Source of the DNA: Oscheius onirici
Taxonomy: Eukaryota > Nematoda > Chromadorea > Rhabditida > Rhabditidae
Assembly: GCA_932521025.1 (NCBI GenBank)
Contig: OW051470.1
Location: 1,364,001-1,428,000, forward strand
DNA length: 64,000 nucleotides
Reading direction: 5' to 3'
A program made the position numbers and the translations under genes. This document shows positions 33,760 through 46,100 of this stretch, piece after piece. Within the stretch, counting starts at the first letter, position 1, and each line of letters opens with the position of its first letter. A model generated the notes under the pieces. It made no database searches, had not been told where the DNA came from, and saw only the letters and a list, made by a program, of their open reading frames with translations.

Positions 33760-35050
33760 TTAATGAACTTTTCTTCAGCTTATAATGCCAAGCGGTTCTC
33801 TAAACAAATGACATTACTACTACGTGGGAACTCATATTTATCGAGACTGATAACTCGCTAATATTAGTTAATTTTTACGCCCACAAAACTCAAAGAATAG
33901 TTGTTTTGGCTCTTTTGTAACGCACAAGAAAAAGAAAGGTATGAATTCATACAGACGTCACTTGCTGTCTCAAAGGCAAAGGTGAGTCAAAGATGTTTGC
34001 CAGGAAGACCATGGCCGGAGGTGTCTTTTATACTAAAACGTTCCTGCACTAACAGTGCACCAGGAACTAGAGTTCTATCACGCTTGATTGCCCTGTCTGT
34101 TCCGCGATACAATTAGCCCAGTTTCAGCCGCGCTGATGAAAAAACCAAAAAACCAATTCCTCTAACAGGTGTGCGACTAAAATAACTTTCTAAAAGGGTA
34201 TGCAATCACTGATTCTTTGATTTCCAGTGCGTTTGATAGGAAAAACAGACTGTCACTGTCACAGAAAAATGTATTTCTCTAATCTAAAACTGTGCCGTTC
34301 CAAGTACCATTAGGAACGCTCTGAAGTCTATCATATTTTCTGTTTAGAGGTGTTAATTCTGGTGAAAATTTAGTAGTCAGCTAGCGCAGTGTCGCTAGTC
34401 TCTGGCTACTAGCGCAGTGTATGGATACTCTGTGGCTACTAGTGTATCCGTACACTGCGCTAGTAGCCAGAGACTCTCCATACACTGCGCTACTAGCCAC
34501 AGAGTATCCATACGCTGAATTGGCGCCACTCACGTTTGGCGAAATTCGGCTACTGGATAAGATTAAAAGATGGATACTCTCTGGCAGTGTATGGATAGTT
34601 CGAAAAAAAACTTTGAACTTTGGAAAAGACAGGAAAGAAATCAGTGGGCTTCAACTTAGCCAAATCTGCTGGATCCTATAGAGAATAAGTGTCCCGGTCG
34701 AAAAGAATTGTATGTACTGTTTCTACAAGAACTGTATAACTTTTCATCGCTGAGCTTAAGATCTGGATTGGGAAATGAATGAAAGACTTTTGAGACATGG
34801 ACATCGCTCTCAGTGAAGAAATATTGTAAAAATGTCGGATCGCTCTCTCAGTCGTATATCGCTAGCCGATTGTGAGTGTCTTTATAGATCTCGAAGCTAA
34901 AAAACCAGAGAAATCGAAAAAATTACGCTTTTTCAATCCTTCAACAAAACGACCGTCTTACAACATATATTACCGTCAGAGACTATCGATTTTCCTCATT
35001 TCCTGTTTTCTTTTTCACGTGATACTGGTCAATACCGTCGCCTTCATTCA
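33760..35050. other. Intergenic with palindromic repeats
   Basis: No supported gene. At 34378-34600 there is a cluster of direct and inverted copies of CTAGCGCAGTGTATGGATAC and TCTGTGGCTACTAG, able to form nested hairpins. Single copies occur in the kinase intron (15236-15298). Confidence 0.6.
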
Positions 35051-35053
35051 ACG

Positions 35054-37006
35054 ATGAGTGTCATCGAGTCACTCTTCCCCGAAGAGCTCTACACTGACAG
35101 CGATGTTCACATTTTGAAGGTAAGAATATATATTTTAATACACACGTCAACCTTTAGCTCAGCGATGAAGAATTCAAAAAGAGGAAGTACGGGCGAATTA
35201 TGGCATTTATTGCTAAGCGATTTGGACAGGATATGCAAAATGAGTACATAAAAGTTCTTTTGAAGAGGGAGACTTTCACTCTTCCGCTTCCACTTCCAGT
35301 CGACTTGTCTCATTTCGTGCTAAAGGATCTGAGAGCGGTTGTTTTCAAGGTTCGTAACGTGTACTGACTGACTGCGCGAATAAAAGTCAGAGGGATTAAA
35401 TGATCTTTCAGATGCATCCCCGCTCCTTTGTTCGATCGTTTCGCCTCTCTAAAAACATTCACACTATTCTGACAGCCAACATTACCAAATTCCGAATTCG
35501 AATTAGAAATGGGATCCTATTTCCATTGGGACAGTCAATCAGGACTCCTGCTGGACCTCCAAACGATGGCGTATGGTTCGGCTTTGCTCGTGAAGAAATC
35601 ACTCGACATTGGCTCTATTTCCCTAACGGTTATGCCCAAATCGTCGATCCAACTTCGATTCTGCCATTCACATTCTCAAAGTTGCAAAATGAAAAGCCTT
35701 GGAATGGAAGGTATTGTGCCGAAATGTTCAATCAGATGACGTGGCCATTTGTGAATCTTGGCGTGAAATTGTATGGTGGACATGTACTGGATAAAAAGCC
35801 CTGGATGAGGCAAATTCTTATGCTACAGTTCAAGTCACAAATGACGGAAGAGGATTGGGGACTTGTTAGGGAACTGGTAAGACTCTGTTTTCTTTCTCCG
35901 AGTGTCCGGACCTTTTTTTTCGAAAATGAGTTATCATCTGGGTCTTGTAGAGAAAAACTCGCTGAACACGGAGTTACTATTTTATGCATTTTATTTTCGA
36001 TTTTGACCGAGATACAAGCGGTAAAAGTCGCTCTCTCAGAACAAAAGTTACCATTTGCCGAACGCTCGTTCAGCAGTACTTACAAGCTTACTTCGACAAG
36101 TTATGACTCGTTTTGACAAGTCAAATAGTGAGTTAGGCAGAGGAATATTTAGTCGAACTTGGGACCACTGGGAGCTTGTTTTCGTAAAAAGCGTCACAAC
36201 CGCTTTAAATTTAGTTGTGAAGAAGCATTTTTTCGCCTAAAATTTAGCGGATATAAGCAGAGAAAAACGGCATTAATTGAAGTTCACACCCCCTACAAAA
36301 CTTTTGAAAACAAGTCCAAAACATAGGTTATCCAGTCAAGTCATGTGTTGACTTGTTAGTTCAAGTCAATTTCAACCATTTTTCTCCGGAAAAAGGTCTG
36401 GACACTCGTCTTAGGCTCAGGAAGAGAGTCTCTCTGTCCCTCTAACAAATCAATTTCAGAAACCCTGCAATATCCCGTTTAAAGGAGCCTACGATTGGCA
36501 GGTTTACAGTCCTTCAGCAGCAACTGAAATGATTTCGTTCTTTGATTTGCCTAACTGATATCATAACGGTACAGTCTTTAGTGATATTTTTTCAAACTAG
36601 AATTCAGAAATGGAGTTTAAACGACTACAAATTAAAGGCTTGGTTAACTGTAAAAGCACGCAAAGTGCCGTCCTCTTTCTACGAAGCAATTGGCGGATTT
36701 TGTTCAGTTATCCGAACAGATTCCTATGGAAGAGAGCACAAGATGACTCTTGTTCCCAACCAGCAGAACACTTATATTCTGGTGCTAAATAATCGCAGTA
36801 ATGTTCGTATGTACTTTGGCATCCGATCTCTATCCGATTTAATTACAAAAGAACACTACTACATTAACCGTACCCCATTGGACTACTCATCCTATGAGGC
36901 CGATTTCGACTCTACCCTCGATCCTGAGGCATTCTGTTCTTTTCTAATGAGATGTGGTGCCAAGGATCGGTATCGAAGAGCTTTATTCCATTTGTGTCTG
37001 GAATAA
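35054..37006 (+). CDS. Unrecognised 387-residue protein
   Basis: Exons 35054-35119, 35158-35349, 35412-35876, 36460-36501 and 36608-37006 are all phase 0 and sum to 388 codons. N terminus MSVIESLFPEELYTDSD. The middle has ITKFRIRIRNGILFP, VWFGFAREEI and KPWNGRYCAEMFNQM. The end has MYFGIRSLSDLITKEHYYIN. No signal peptide, membrane helix or known domain was recognised. The AATAAA (37002-37007) overlaps the stop codon. The 583-bp third intron holds a foldback element. The alternative donor at the end of exon 4 (reading on past 36501) meets a stop, which supports the GTTTAC donor. Confidence 0.75.
35898..36412. mobile_element. Foldback element in an intron
   Basis: Inverted ends CGAGTGTCCGGACCTTTTTT and AAAAAGGTCTGGACACTCG. 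The interior has repeated GACAAGTCAA motifs. No coding frame. Confidence 0.7.
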
Positions 37007-37102
37007 ATATGTCTTTTCTCTCTCTGGAAATCAATGAAAGTTTAGTTTTTTTTTCCGAATGCACAGACTTCGGTTATGATTTGGACACGATGTTTTTTCT
37101 CT

Positions 37103-37285
37103 ATAGTCTGTTCAAAAAATAGAGAGCATTGTTTGAATCGGCCCGCGCCTTTTTCTCGGCTGAGTATCCAATATTTACATGATGTAACATGCTACTCACC
37201 TAAATTCCTGCCAACTTGATTTGAGAATTGTTCTATAAATAATTCAGTCAATTCAAAAAATGCTCTCTTAATTTTGAATAGACTT
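37103..37285. mobile_element. MITE, TATAGTCTGTTCAAAA family
   Basis: Terminal inverted repeats ATAGTCTGTTCAAAA...AGAGAGCA and complement (GCTCTCTTAATTTTGAATAGACT). A nearly identical family member is at 52496-52682 and a truncated one at 46862-46975. Confidence 0.75.
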
Positions 37286-37397
37286 TCACAGATTCTGAGA
37301 TAACAGAAAAACGGAGACAATACTACTCATCGAAAATATTCTCTCCCCCAATATGCAGAGAGTCTGCCCAATCCCTAGCTGATATCCGCTCCCGTTC

Positions 37398-37469
37398 GGT
37401 CCCGTGGTGTAGCGGTTAGCACTCAGGACTCTGAATCCTGCGACGGGAGTTCAAATCTCCCCGGGACCT
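37398..37469 (+). tRNA. tRNA-Gln (CTG)
   Basis: 72-nt cloverleaf: acceptor GGTCCCG/CGGGACC, D-arm with TGTAGCGGTTAGCAC, anticodon stem CAGGA/TCCTG with loop CTCTGAA (anticodon CTG), T-arm with GTTCAAATC. The same sequence occurs at 56391-56462. Confidence 0.97.
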
Positions 37470-37693
37470 TGCCTTTTTGCATTTTTCTCTTGTTTTTCAA
37501 ATGTTCCCAGCAACCTTTTCCCGTCATGCTTTCTCTTCTCCGCCGTCTCTTTTTCAGTCAATCCGGCACCTTCGCCTCTCTCTCTCGTTTGGCAGTTTTT
37601 GCCAACAATCCGCGCCAGGTCTCGCTCACTAAACTCGTTAAAGGGAAAGTCTTTGCTGCCAAAGAAACAAAGCTGTAACAGCCATGCAAAGAG

Positions 37694-37700
37694 TATATAA
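37694..37700 (+). promoter_or_regulatory. Probable TATA box of the collagen gene
   Basis: TATATAA, 93 bases upstream of the collagen ATG. Good spacing for a short 5' leader. Strongly expressed cuticle collagen genes commonly have such a box. Confidence 0.6.
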
Positions 37701-37792
37701 CGGCCAAGAGAGAGCGAGATACCCATCAGCTGAGTCAGCTCTTTCAATCCTCACAGTAAGCAACAATTTGTCTTTATCAACGAGTCATTAAG

Positions 37793-39270
37793 ATGTTGAA
37801 AAGTGCCGTCGGAGTAGCTTCCGTAGCTTCTGGACTCGTCTTCTTGGGAGCCGTATCTTTTGTCGGATATATGTTCATGGATGTTAGCGATTTCTACGAG
37901 ACTTCTCTGGTCGAATTGGAGGACTTTAGAGTGAGTTCAAGTCACTTCAAGATCGGTCAAGGAGTTATTTTCGGTGTTCTGAAAAGTTGTAGAGGAGAAG
38001 AAAAACTACAACTTTTTGTGAAGTTGGAAAGTTTTTTGTTGATCCCGAAATTGTCAGAACAAAATCAGCCCGAAAATGTCAGAACGAAATATTGCACAAA
38101 CACGAGCCCATGTTTTTATCAGAGCTTTCGCAGATTGCGCAAATTTTCACTATATGACCAAGCGGTTAGCGTTCCTGTCTCTAAACCAGACGACCGGGGT
38201 TCTATTCCGCGTTCCAACCTTTTGTTTTTGCCCACTTCCCCCATCAAACCAATCATTTTATAAAATTGAAAATACAAGCTTCAGGCTACCGCCGACAACA
38301 CCTGGGACACTATCCTTGCCTCAACTGGCCCTGCAATCTCTCTCGAAAAGACCTTCTATCGTCCCAAAAGAGCTGCCAGCATTTGTCAATGTTCCGCAGC
38401 TGGAAATAATTGTCCGGTCGGTCCCGCTGGTCCTCCTGGAGCTCCTGGAAGCCCAGGAGAAGATGGAATCCCTGGCGATGCTGGCAAGCCCGGAAATTCT
38501 GGAATGGCTACTATGGCTGCTGCCTCATCCGCTGACGGAGGTTATCACAATGCTGCTGCTTCTGGCTCTGGCTGTGTGAGTTGTCCCGCTGGAATTGCAG
38601 GCCCTCCCGGACCAGATGGAGATGCTGGACCTGCCGGTCCCGACGGCAAGCCTGGACAGTCAGGAGCTCCAGGAAATGACGGAAAACCTGGAGCTCCGGG
38701 ACCGCTCGGAAACGCCGGAGCTGACGGACAGAGTGGTGCAGTTGGAGAAGCCGGAGCCCCAGGAGCTAATGGAAAGAAGGGCAAAGGAAAGCCTGGTCCT
38801 TCTGGACCTGCGGGAGCCCCTGGACAGGTCGGACAGAATGGCAAAGACGGCGAAAAGGGACAGGATGGCAAGCTTGGATCTCCTGGACCGGTCGGAGCAG
38901 CTGGAAAGAATGGAGAAGACGGAAAACAGGGCGAAGCTGGAGCTCCAGGACTTACCGGTAACCCTGGAAGTGAGTTTATTGTAAGAAACAACGTTTTGGA
39001 GTTTTGCGATGAAAACTTTTTTTATATACAAAAAATTGTCTTCTTTCAGGTGACGCCGCCTACTGCCCCTGTCCTCCCAGAACTGCCAATGCTGCTGCCG
39101 AAGAAGCCGCTGAAACTGGTTACGGAGCACAGGAACCGGCTTCCGCCAAAGAAGAAGAGTACGGACCTGTCTCCGCTGGTGACATGGCTGCTCCTGGTTC
39201 TGAGCCCGATGAGAGCTACCGTCAGCGTCGTGGAGAGCTCAAGAAGCAACGTGTTTCCAAGGCTCTCTAA
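37793..39270 (+). CDS. Cuticle collagen
   Basis: Exons 37793-37930, 38285-38969 and 39050-39270 give 347 residues. The layout is that of nematode cuticle collagens: a short N-terminal hydrophobic anchor (GLVFLGAVSFVGYMFM), then a conserved block with ATADNTWDTIL, a furin-like RPKR, a Cys cluster (CQCSAAGNNC), Gly-X-Y tracts, a non-collagenous spacer rich in Ala/Ser (SSADGGYHNAAASGSG) with a CVSC pair, a long Gly-X-Y tract, and a YCPCPP pair before an acidic tail ending KKQRVSKAL. Product: a secreted structural protein of the exoskeleton, processed at RPKR and cross-linked by Cys and Tyr. The first intron contains a tRNA-like repeat at 38150-38216. Confidence 0.97.
38150..38216 (+). repeat. 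tRNA-like repeat in the collagen intron
   Basis: GACCAAGCGGTTAGCG, a stem GTCT/AGAC around CTAAACC, and GGGGTTCTATTCC. The outer ends do not pair. Read as tRNA-derived repeat. Confidence 0.55.
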
Positions 39271-39329
39271 AAGATTCTATGACAACAAGCTGCCTGTACA
39301 TATCGATCATAAAAATATGCTTAGCATTT

Positions 39330-40192
39330 AACGTAATTTCTACTTTTGTTCAGAAAGAGAGACAGAAACAGTAACAGTTACAGTTCTCTAGCCATAACAG
39401 TTCAAACATTTTCTAGACGTGGCAAAAAATCAATGTTTATTCACATTACAAAAAAAAAGCAATCAATCAATTTCTATGAAACTGGTCGGATGAGCATAAA
39501 AACTACAAAATGCTTCGGGATTCAGGAGCCCTTCTGGATCATCCGGATATGAGGAATGGTCTAGAGGGGTGAATTTTGTGTAGGTATATTGGTAGTCGAT
39601 TAAATCGACTAATGCCAAGTTTTTGCTCGTCTGCCGATCTGTAGTCCACAGGAGAAGAAATTGTTTATTATGAACAAAAATCAGCTTGTATCTGTTCGAA
39701 GAATAAAGCAGAATCCGTTGAGGGCTTTGTGGAATGTAACGCCTGTGCAGACTTGGATGGGAACTTTCTTTCGAAACGTGAATTTTTCAGGGAATAGGGT
39801 GCAGTCATCCGCCTCGTCTGACGAACAACTATTCTCGTCAGACATTGCGAACAGACTGACCAAAGCGATTTTGATAAACGCGAAAAGTAGAGATTGATAA
39901 AAAAAATCATATTTCTGCTTACAAGCTTTTGACAGCTTCTTCAAATAAAAATTTCCAATGATACCAGCAGAGTCCCCACAGACATTTTTTAACAGTCTAG
40001 ATTCGTTGTCAGGCGACGATTATAGGGCAGATGAATACCCTTGATTGCCTTTGGTAATATTTCCGTTTTTGTTCGATTTTTTCGGCTCGACAGAAGCATC
40101 TCTCCGTCTTTTCCTACTCTTTATTGACTTCAGTTCACCGTACTTTATATGAGGAAAAAATACAAGGCGTGAGTATCTGCAATGACCAGTTT
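39330..40192. other. Intergenic, one weak ORF
   Basis: On the minus strand about 39678-39850 a short frame (MSDENSCSSDEADDC, then a few Cys) ends shortly before an AATAAA. A hydrophobic stretch precedes it but has no ATG. Possibly a small secreted protein. The support is too thin to call a CDS. Confidence 0.3.
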
Positions 40193-43100
40193 CTAATACT
40201 TTCCATTTCTTCTCGGTGTCTCGCTGTGGTATTTCACGAGCCACTCGGAAATGAAACCGATTGGATCAGCTGGTCGGCGAAGAAGGACCTCAGCCAGAGC
40301 CTTGGTCAAGACCGGAGCCACTGTCCGGGCCAGATAGATTCCATTTTCGCTTGTAGGCAAGTCCACTCTTCCATTCATCATTCTCTCAAAACGAGCCCGA
40401 TCGACGTCATCTTCGTCTTCGATTAATCGGGCAGAGTCTAGGTGTGAGCTGAAGTTATTCGCCATTTTGAGGGAAATTGGAAAGTCTTACACTTCACTGC
40501 CACTGTCAGGACTGGCTGGGCTTTCGATCAGAGGTCCATCTTCTAGAAGCTCCTCATTTAGAATTTCGTAGTCTTCGTCACGATCCTTGATCATTTTTAG
40601 ATCGATCACGGCGTTTCGGCGGTAGTAGTCAGGGGTTCGACCTTCCTGGAAATTTAGGGATAGTCAGATGGACAGAAAGACAGGGAGGCTGACAGACTGA
40701 CAGAGGGACAGAGGGACAGATTGACAGAGAGTTTGTCAGAGAGACTGACAGTGAGGGTGAGGGACAGAGGGACAGATTGACAGAGAGTTTGAAAGAGAGA
40801 CTGATAGTGAGGATGAGGGACAGAGGGACACATTGACAGAGAGACTGAGAGACTGACAGAGGAAGGGACAGAGAGACTGACAGATTAACAGACTGACAGA
40901 GGGAGAGACAGTGTGACAAAGGAACAGAGGGACAGAGGGACAGGGAGACAGATTGGCAGAGAGACTGACAGACTGGCAGAGTGAGGGACAGAGGGTCAGA
41001 GAGACTCACATTATCCATAGCCATCGGATCAGCTCCAGCCTTCCCCAAAATCTTCAGATAGTGTCCGCCGTCTCTGGCCGCTGCAGCGTAGTGCATAGCT
41101 GTCCGCTTGTTCTGCAAAATTCTTCAGATTTTTACCCCGGAACACTTACATAGTCCGGAGCATTCAGAACCGAAGTAAATTGTGAGGCTATATGCCTCAC
41201 AATGTCTGTCCTCTCATGAACTACGGCTGCATGAAGAGGCGTGCAGCCAAAACGGTCTCGAGCTGAAAATTGTTAATTACTAATTTTCTCCAAAACTTTT
41301 GTAGTTTTCAAGTGTTTTTAATGAAAAAGTTTGTTTTTGATTTTTGGATAGCAATTAGCAAAACTTTCCCCAAAAAAAACTACCATTAGGACATAGCAAG
41401 CAGCAACTGGAACGTCGTCTAGCACAGAAGAAGTATGGAAGAAGGAGGTCAAGCGCTGTCAGCCGTGATGAACATCTGCGACAAGGCCATGAATGACGCT
41501 CGACAGATGCTGGCAGCCATTCCCAGGGAAGCCGCCACTCCCGTTTCCTCTTCATCGGCTCTGGATATGCGAAAGGGACTCGTCTTCTACTCGGAGGACA
41601 AAAAGTACAAGCTGGTGGCCTACGAGAGAGTCGACAGCTGCTCCTCTACGAGTGTCCAGTCGAAGGATAAGATTTCGGTAGCTGTCCGCTCGAGGAAGAG
41701 TCAAGTGGATACCGCTATATCTACCCAGGCGAAGAAGATTCCCATGCCGAGGACGATTCCAGTGGATATGTCCCTGTTATTTCAGGCAGTGGAGGACAGA
41801 TCTAGGCAGTCGAGAAAGAAGAAGTCGAAAAAGTTTCCAGTGGATAGACAGGAGAACAGATCCGTCCAGCTGGTAGCTCTGCAGCCGAGGAAGAGTCAAG
41901 TGATTGTCAGCCCTGTCCAATCGAGCAAAAGTCAAATGAATACCGCTCTGGAGGATCTCCCGTACAGAAAGAGTCGAGATGACAGTCAGTCGAGGAAGAA
42001 AAAGAAGACTACGGTAGCTGTGAAGCCGAAGAAGAGTCAAGTCGATACCGCTAGGGACTGTAATACTCTGAAAGCTGTCCGGGCTCCGAGTGTCCAGAAG
42101 ATCTGCTCGACTGGAGAGAGAAAGATGAGTCACGAGGAGGCCTTTGAGAAGAAGGAGCTGAGCTACAAGCTGCGACTGGAGGCCCTGATTGGCGGAGACG
42201 GCAAACTCAAGCAGATCGAGATCAATGGGAAGAAGATCAACATCTAGGATATTCGGTCAGTCGCGAAATATACTAGAGGAATGAAGTTGTAGCTCGCTGC
42301 AGGTTTTTTTTACTATTTTTGGTAGCAAAAGGAGAATGCTGTCGACCGGGATTGAACCCGGGATATTTGATTAGTAGGCGCCTGCGCTAACCACTTGATC
42401 AGTGGGCAAAGCTTCGCGCGTAACTCGAATGTAGTGAAATACCCTCATTGGTCTTTGTCGTTTTTAAAATTTGGGTTTTCTCAATTTTTAGGCATCAAAA
42501 AAGTGTTTTCTAATTTTGCGTTGCTCTGCAAAGTTGTAGTTTTCGATTTTCTCTACAACTTTGCAGAACATGCAAGAAAAACTAGCCTATAGCCAGTTTC
42601 TTCGTGATCATCAGTCTCTTCAATGTCTCCAGTTCTCCATCTTTGATAGCCTTGTGGATTCCGTCAATCTTATCCTAAAAACAAGGTTTTTGAAAGACTA
42701 CAGTATACCTACCATGTACTCTGGAAGAGAATCAAGGAAAGCACAGGTTTCCGGATTGGTAGCTGTCCGGCTCTGGAGCAGGTCACCACATCCTGAAAGA
42801 GTTTTGTCTGGATAATTTCCAGACATACCGGAAAGAACCAGTTGTTCCAGCTTGGCTACCTGTCCATCGCGGAGCCATTGCTGAATCGAGGACTCCAAGT
42901 AACTGGGAGCGACTCGGTTGTGAAGGACCTGCTTCAGAGCAGCCTTGGTGTCAAGGCGCATGGCCATGAGATCAATCTCTCCCGGATGTTTGAGGTAGTA
43001 CTTGGCGGGACGACCGTTCTGAGAAATATACATCATTGGAGAGAGACAGTGAGACAACTTACACAGTCATAGATGTTCGGATCGGCTCCGGATTTTCTCA

Positions 43101-46100
43101 TGACTTTGTAAAGATAGCCTTGGTCTTTGAGAGCGGCAGCGTAGTGGAGAGGGGTTCGTTTCTTCTGGAAACGGAGAGTCAGTCAGTCAGTCAGTCAGTC
43201 AGTCAGTCAGCTCCCCCTTACCTGATCCGTCAGCTCCCCCTTACCTGATCCATAGCATTGATAGACTGCGGATAGTTCCGAACAAGATACTTTGCGATGT
43301 CGCTCCTGTCAAAAACTATAGCCTTATGCAGCGGACTAAGTCCTCTGTTATCCCTGCACAAGGCCAATTTTTTCCTGTCAGTCAGCAGCTTGACAGCCCT
43401 CAAGTTTCCCTGCTCCACAGCCTTGTGAATCGCTTGGATCTTGGCCTAAATCCAATTTTTTTCCTTTAAAAAAATCAAAAACCTGATACTGAGGTAAAAC
43501 TTCAAGAAATCCAATGCTGTCCGCGTCTTCTACCTCATGATTCCGTCCCAGTAATAGATCCGCATATCCTGTCAGTACGAGCTCTTCGAGCTTGCCGATG
43601 TTTCCGGTATGAATCCAGTCGTAAACATCCTCTTCGAGGTCTAAAAATAGAGTCTTATGGGAGACCAAAAGATCCTTCTTTTTCCTCTCTTGACCCGCTA
43701 ATGCGGTTGGAATTAATTATTCACGGAAGCTAGGGGTGAGGGTGATTAATGGACAGTTCTATTGATAGAATGGATTTTGATCTTTGTTGCAGTTTTCTGA
43801 TTCGGTTACTCATATTTTTATCATGATATATTGAAACCGAGTTACAGTAATCCAAGCTTGTGAATTCTGAGGTACACCGAACCGCGCCGCGGATTTCGGA
43901 GCTGATCTCTGGACGGCGGTGCTCAAAAATAGAAAATAAGTTTTTTTTATTAATTATTTCAGATCAATTGCAAAGTTTAACTGGGCAGGGTGTGAGATAA
44001 ACTAACAAAGAGCCAGAGAGATGCCGGGCTCTATAGAGAGCGAACTTTTTTTTTTAAATATAACCCTCCAGCAGACAACTTCGTTGCCTAGCGGCATATC
44101 CATTTTTTACCGTTTTCTGAATGTTTTTCATACTGTGCACATTTCTTTTTTTTCGAACTGTCCTTCCATAAACAATTGAAACGAAAATTGCTCCAAAACC
44201 AAAAGTGACTTCTCATGACTATCTCGTTCTCAGTCCAAGTTCAAAACTAACTATGGTTTTTTCAAAAAAATAGCGCTCGACTGTGATCCATTTAGTCCGC
44301 CGCGAGACCCTTATAACACGTAAACGTAGGGTAATCGGCCAAGGTATTTTATTGAATAAACCATATTTAATCATGACAGTTTATAACTTGTCGCGACGAT
44401 TCTCTTGGCCAGGGACAACTAAACAGACTCTTCACAGTGTCAGCTACAGATGCCATAGTTTTTCAATAGTTTAGATACTTATTCTGTAGAGAAATTACGA
44501 TTTTCGTTGTCAGCTCCTTTCAAACAATCGCTGAATCACACCACAGTTAGACAGCGCGTCAGTTTAGGCTAACTTTCAATGCCATTTTTCGTCCTTGACT
44601 CACCTTGCAACAAGGGCCTGCTCAACTGCCCCGAGATCAGTTGATTCATTACGGCATTGTCCTTCATGCTTCTGACATTCAGTCGCTGACCGTGTGTTCG
44701 GTAATAGAACGGCGTGTGACCGTGCTGAAACAAAAGAGGGTAATAAGCAGAAAATTATAGTCTGGCGATGTTAAAAATGCGGGATTAGCCGCTGCCATGT
44801 GGTGGGTGGCTCGTTCTCCTAATCGCGTCACTTTTAATCAGAAGGGAGGATTGAAAAGTTGGCTCGAACTATACGCGACCCACGAGAGGACATCCAGGGA
44901 ATTTGGGATGAGACACGCGAGGGAGGTACGAGAGAGTCAGCTGGCCCTCTTTGCAACGAGACTTTTGATCAACTATCAGGGACGTAAAAGGGCTGAAGGA
45001 CTTCCTTTCTTATAATAAGAAGCGGAAATTCTGTTCTGGAAGCTCTGAAATTTACTTTTTGGGGTTTCTTATTAAACCATTTTGTAGCTTTTGATCTGGG
45101 CTAAAACTTTTCAGAGCATGAAAAAACCCAAAAAGGTCCCTAAAAATGTAAATGAAATAGGCCACCAAAAAAAGCAAAAACAGTTGCCCACGGCTGGAAT
45201 CGAACCAGCGTCGCCACGGCCACAACGTGGAGTACTAACCACTATACTACGTGGGCCGAAAGTGGACAAGATTTGAGAAGGTAATAATACTGCTTCGAGC
45301 GGGGGGTCGTAAAACGTGGGGGCTAACCTTGTCTTCGATAAAGGCGTCTCCTCCACTTTTTTGAAGAACCTTAATCATGTGTTCGCCGTTTGGATCAGCA
45401 GCGGCGTAATGGAGAGGTGTGCGACCAGCCTGTAAATATGATTTGAGAGACAGAGACAACTCTTCCTTCAGGAACTGAGTCACTGAAGCCCAACTCTGAT
45501 CTCTCAGCCAAATGATAATTGCACCATGTTCAAGAATACCCACTTTAGGAAACAAAAACTCACATGATCTGTGGCATTGACGCAGTTTGGATACTTGGCC
45601 AGAAGGTACCGGACAGTATTCGTCTGTCCGTGCAGAAGAGCCTTATGGAGTGGGGTCATTCCATAAGTGTCCCTAGCGGTGGACAGTTGTGGTCTGTCGA
45701 TCAGGGACTTGACTCTTCGGACGTCTCCTTCTTCGACGGCCTTGTGAATTGCGTCGATTTTGGACTGGAAAACAGAATTTATGGTACTCATTAAAGGACT
45801 GACCTGATACTGTACGAGAGTCTTCAAAAACTCTTTGCTGATCACATTGTGAGTGCTCTTCTCCTTTAGAAGATGACCTCGTCCATCCAGAACCAGCTGC
45901 TCCAGTCGGCCAACTTCTCCGAGCTCGATCCACTCCTGAATCTGGTCCTCCGTCGGCGCATCTGCAACTAATGAACGTTTATATGAGGTCTGAGGGTGCT
46001 TGCTGGTTTTGGAACTTTTGACTACTGAAGTTGTCTTGTCACATTTAAACACACCCAGCTGCCACCGACTCCCTCTGACGATAAGATCATGCAAGCGTTT

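Noticed and set aside
36460-36560. Exon extended past 36501 in the 35-kb gene
   Set aside because: It runs into a stop (LPN then TGA), whereas the GTTTAC donor at 36502 and the acceptor before 36608 keep phase 0.
38545-39130. Long antisense frames over the collagen exon
   Set aside because: Shadows of the Gly-X-Y coding repeats, which keep other frames open.
40629-41117. 162-residue minus-strand frame rich in SLCPSVPLS units
   Set aside because: It is the GGGACAGAG intronic array read as protein plus part of one ankyrin exon.
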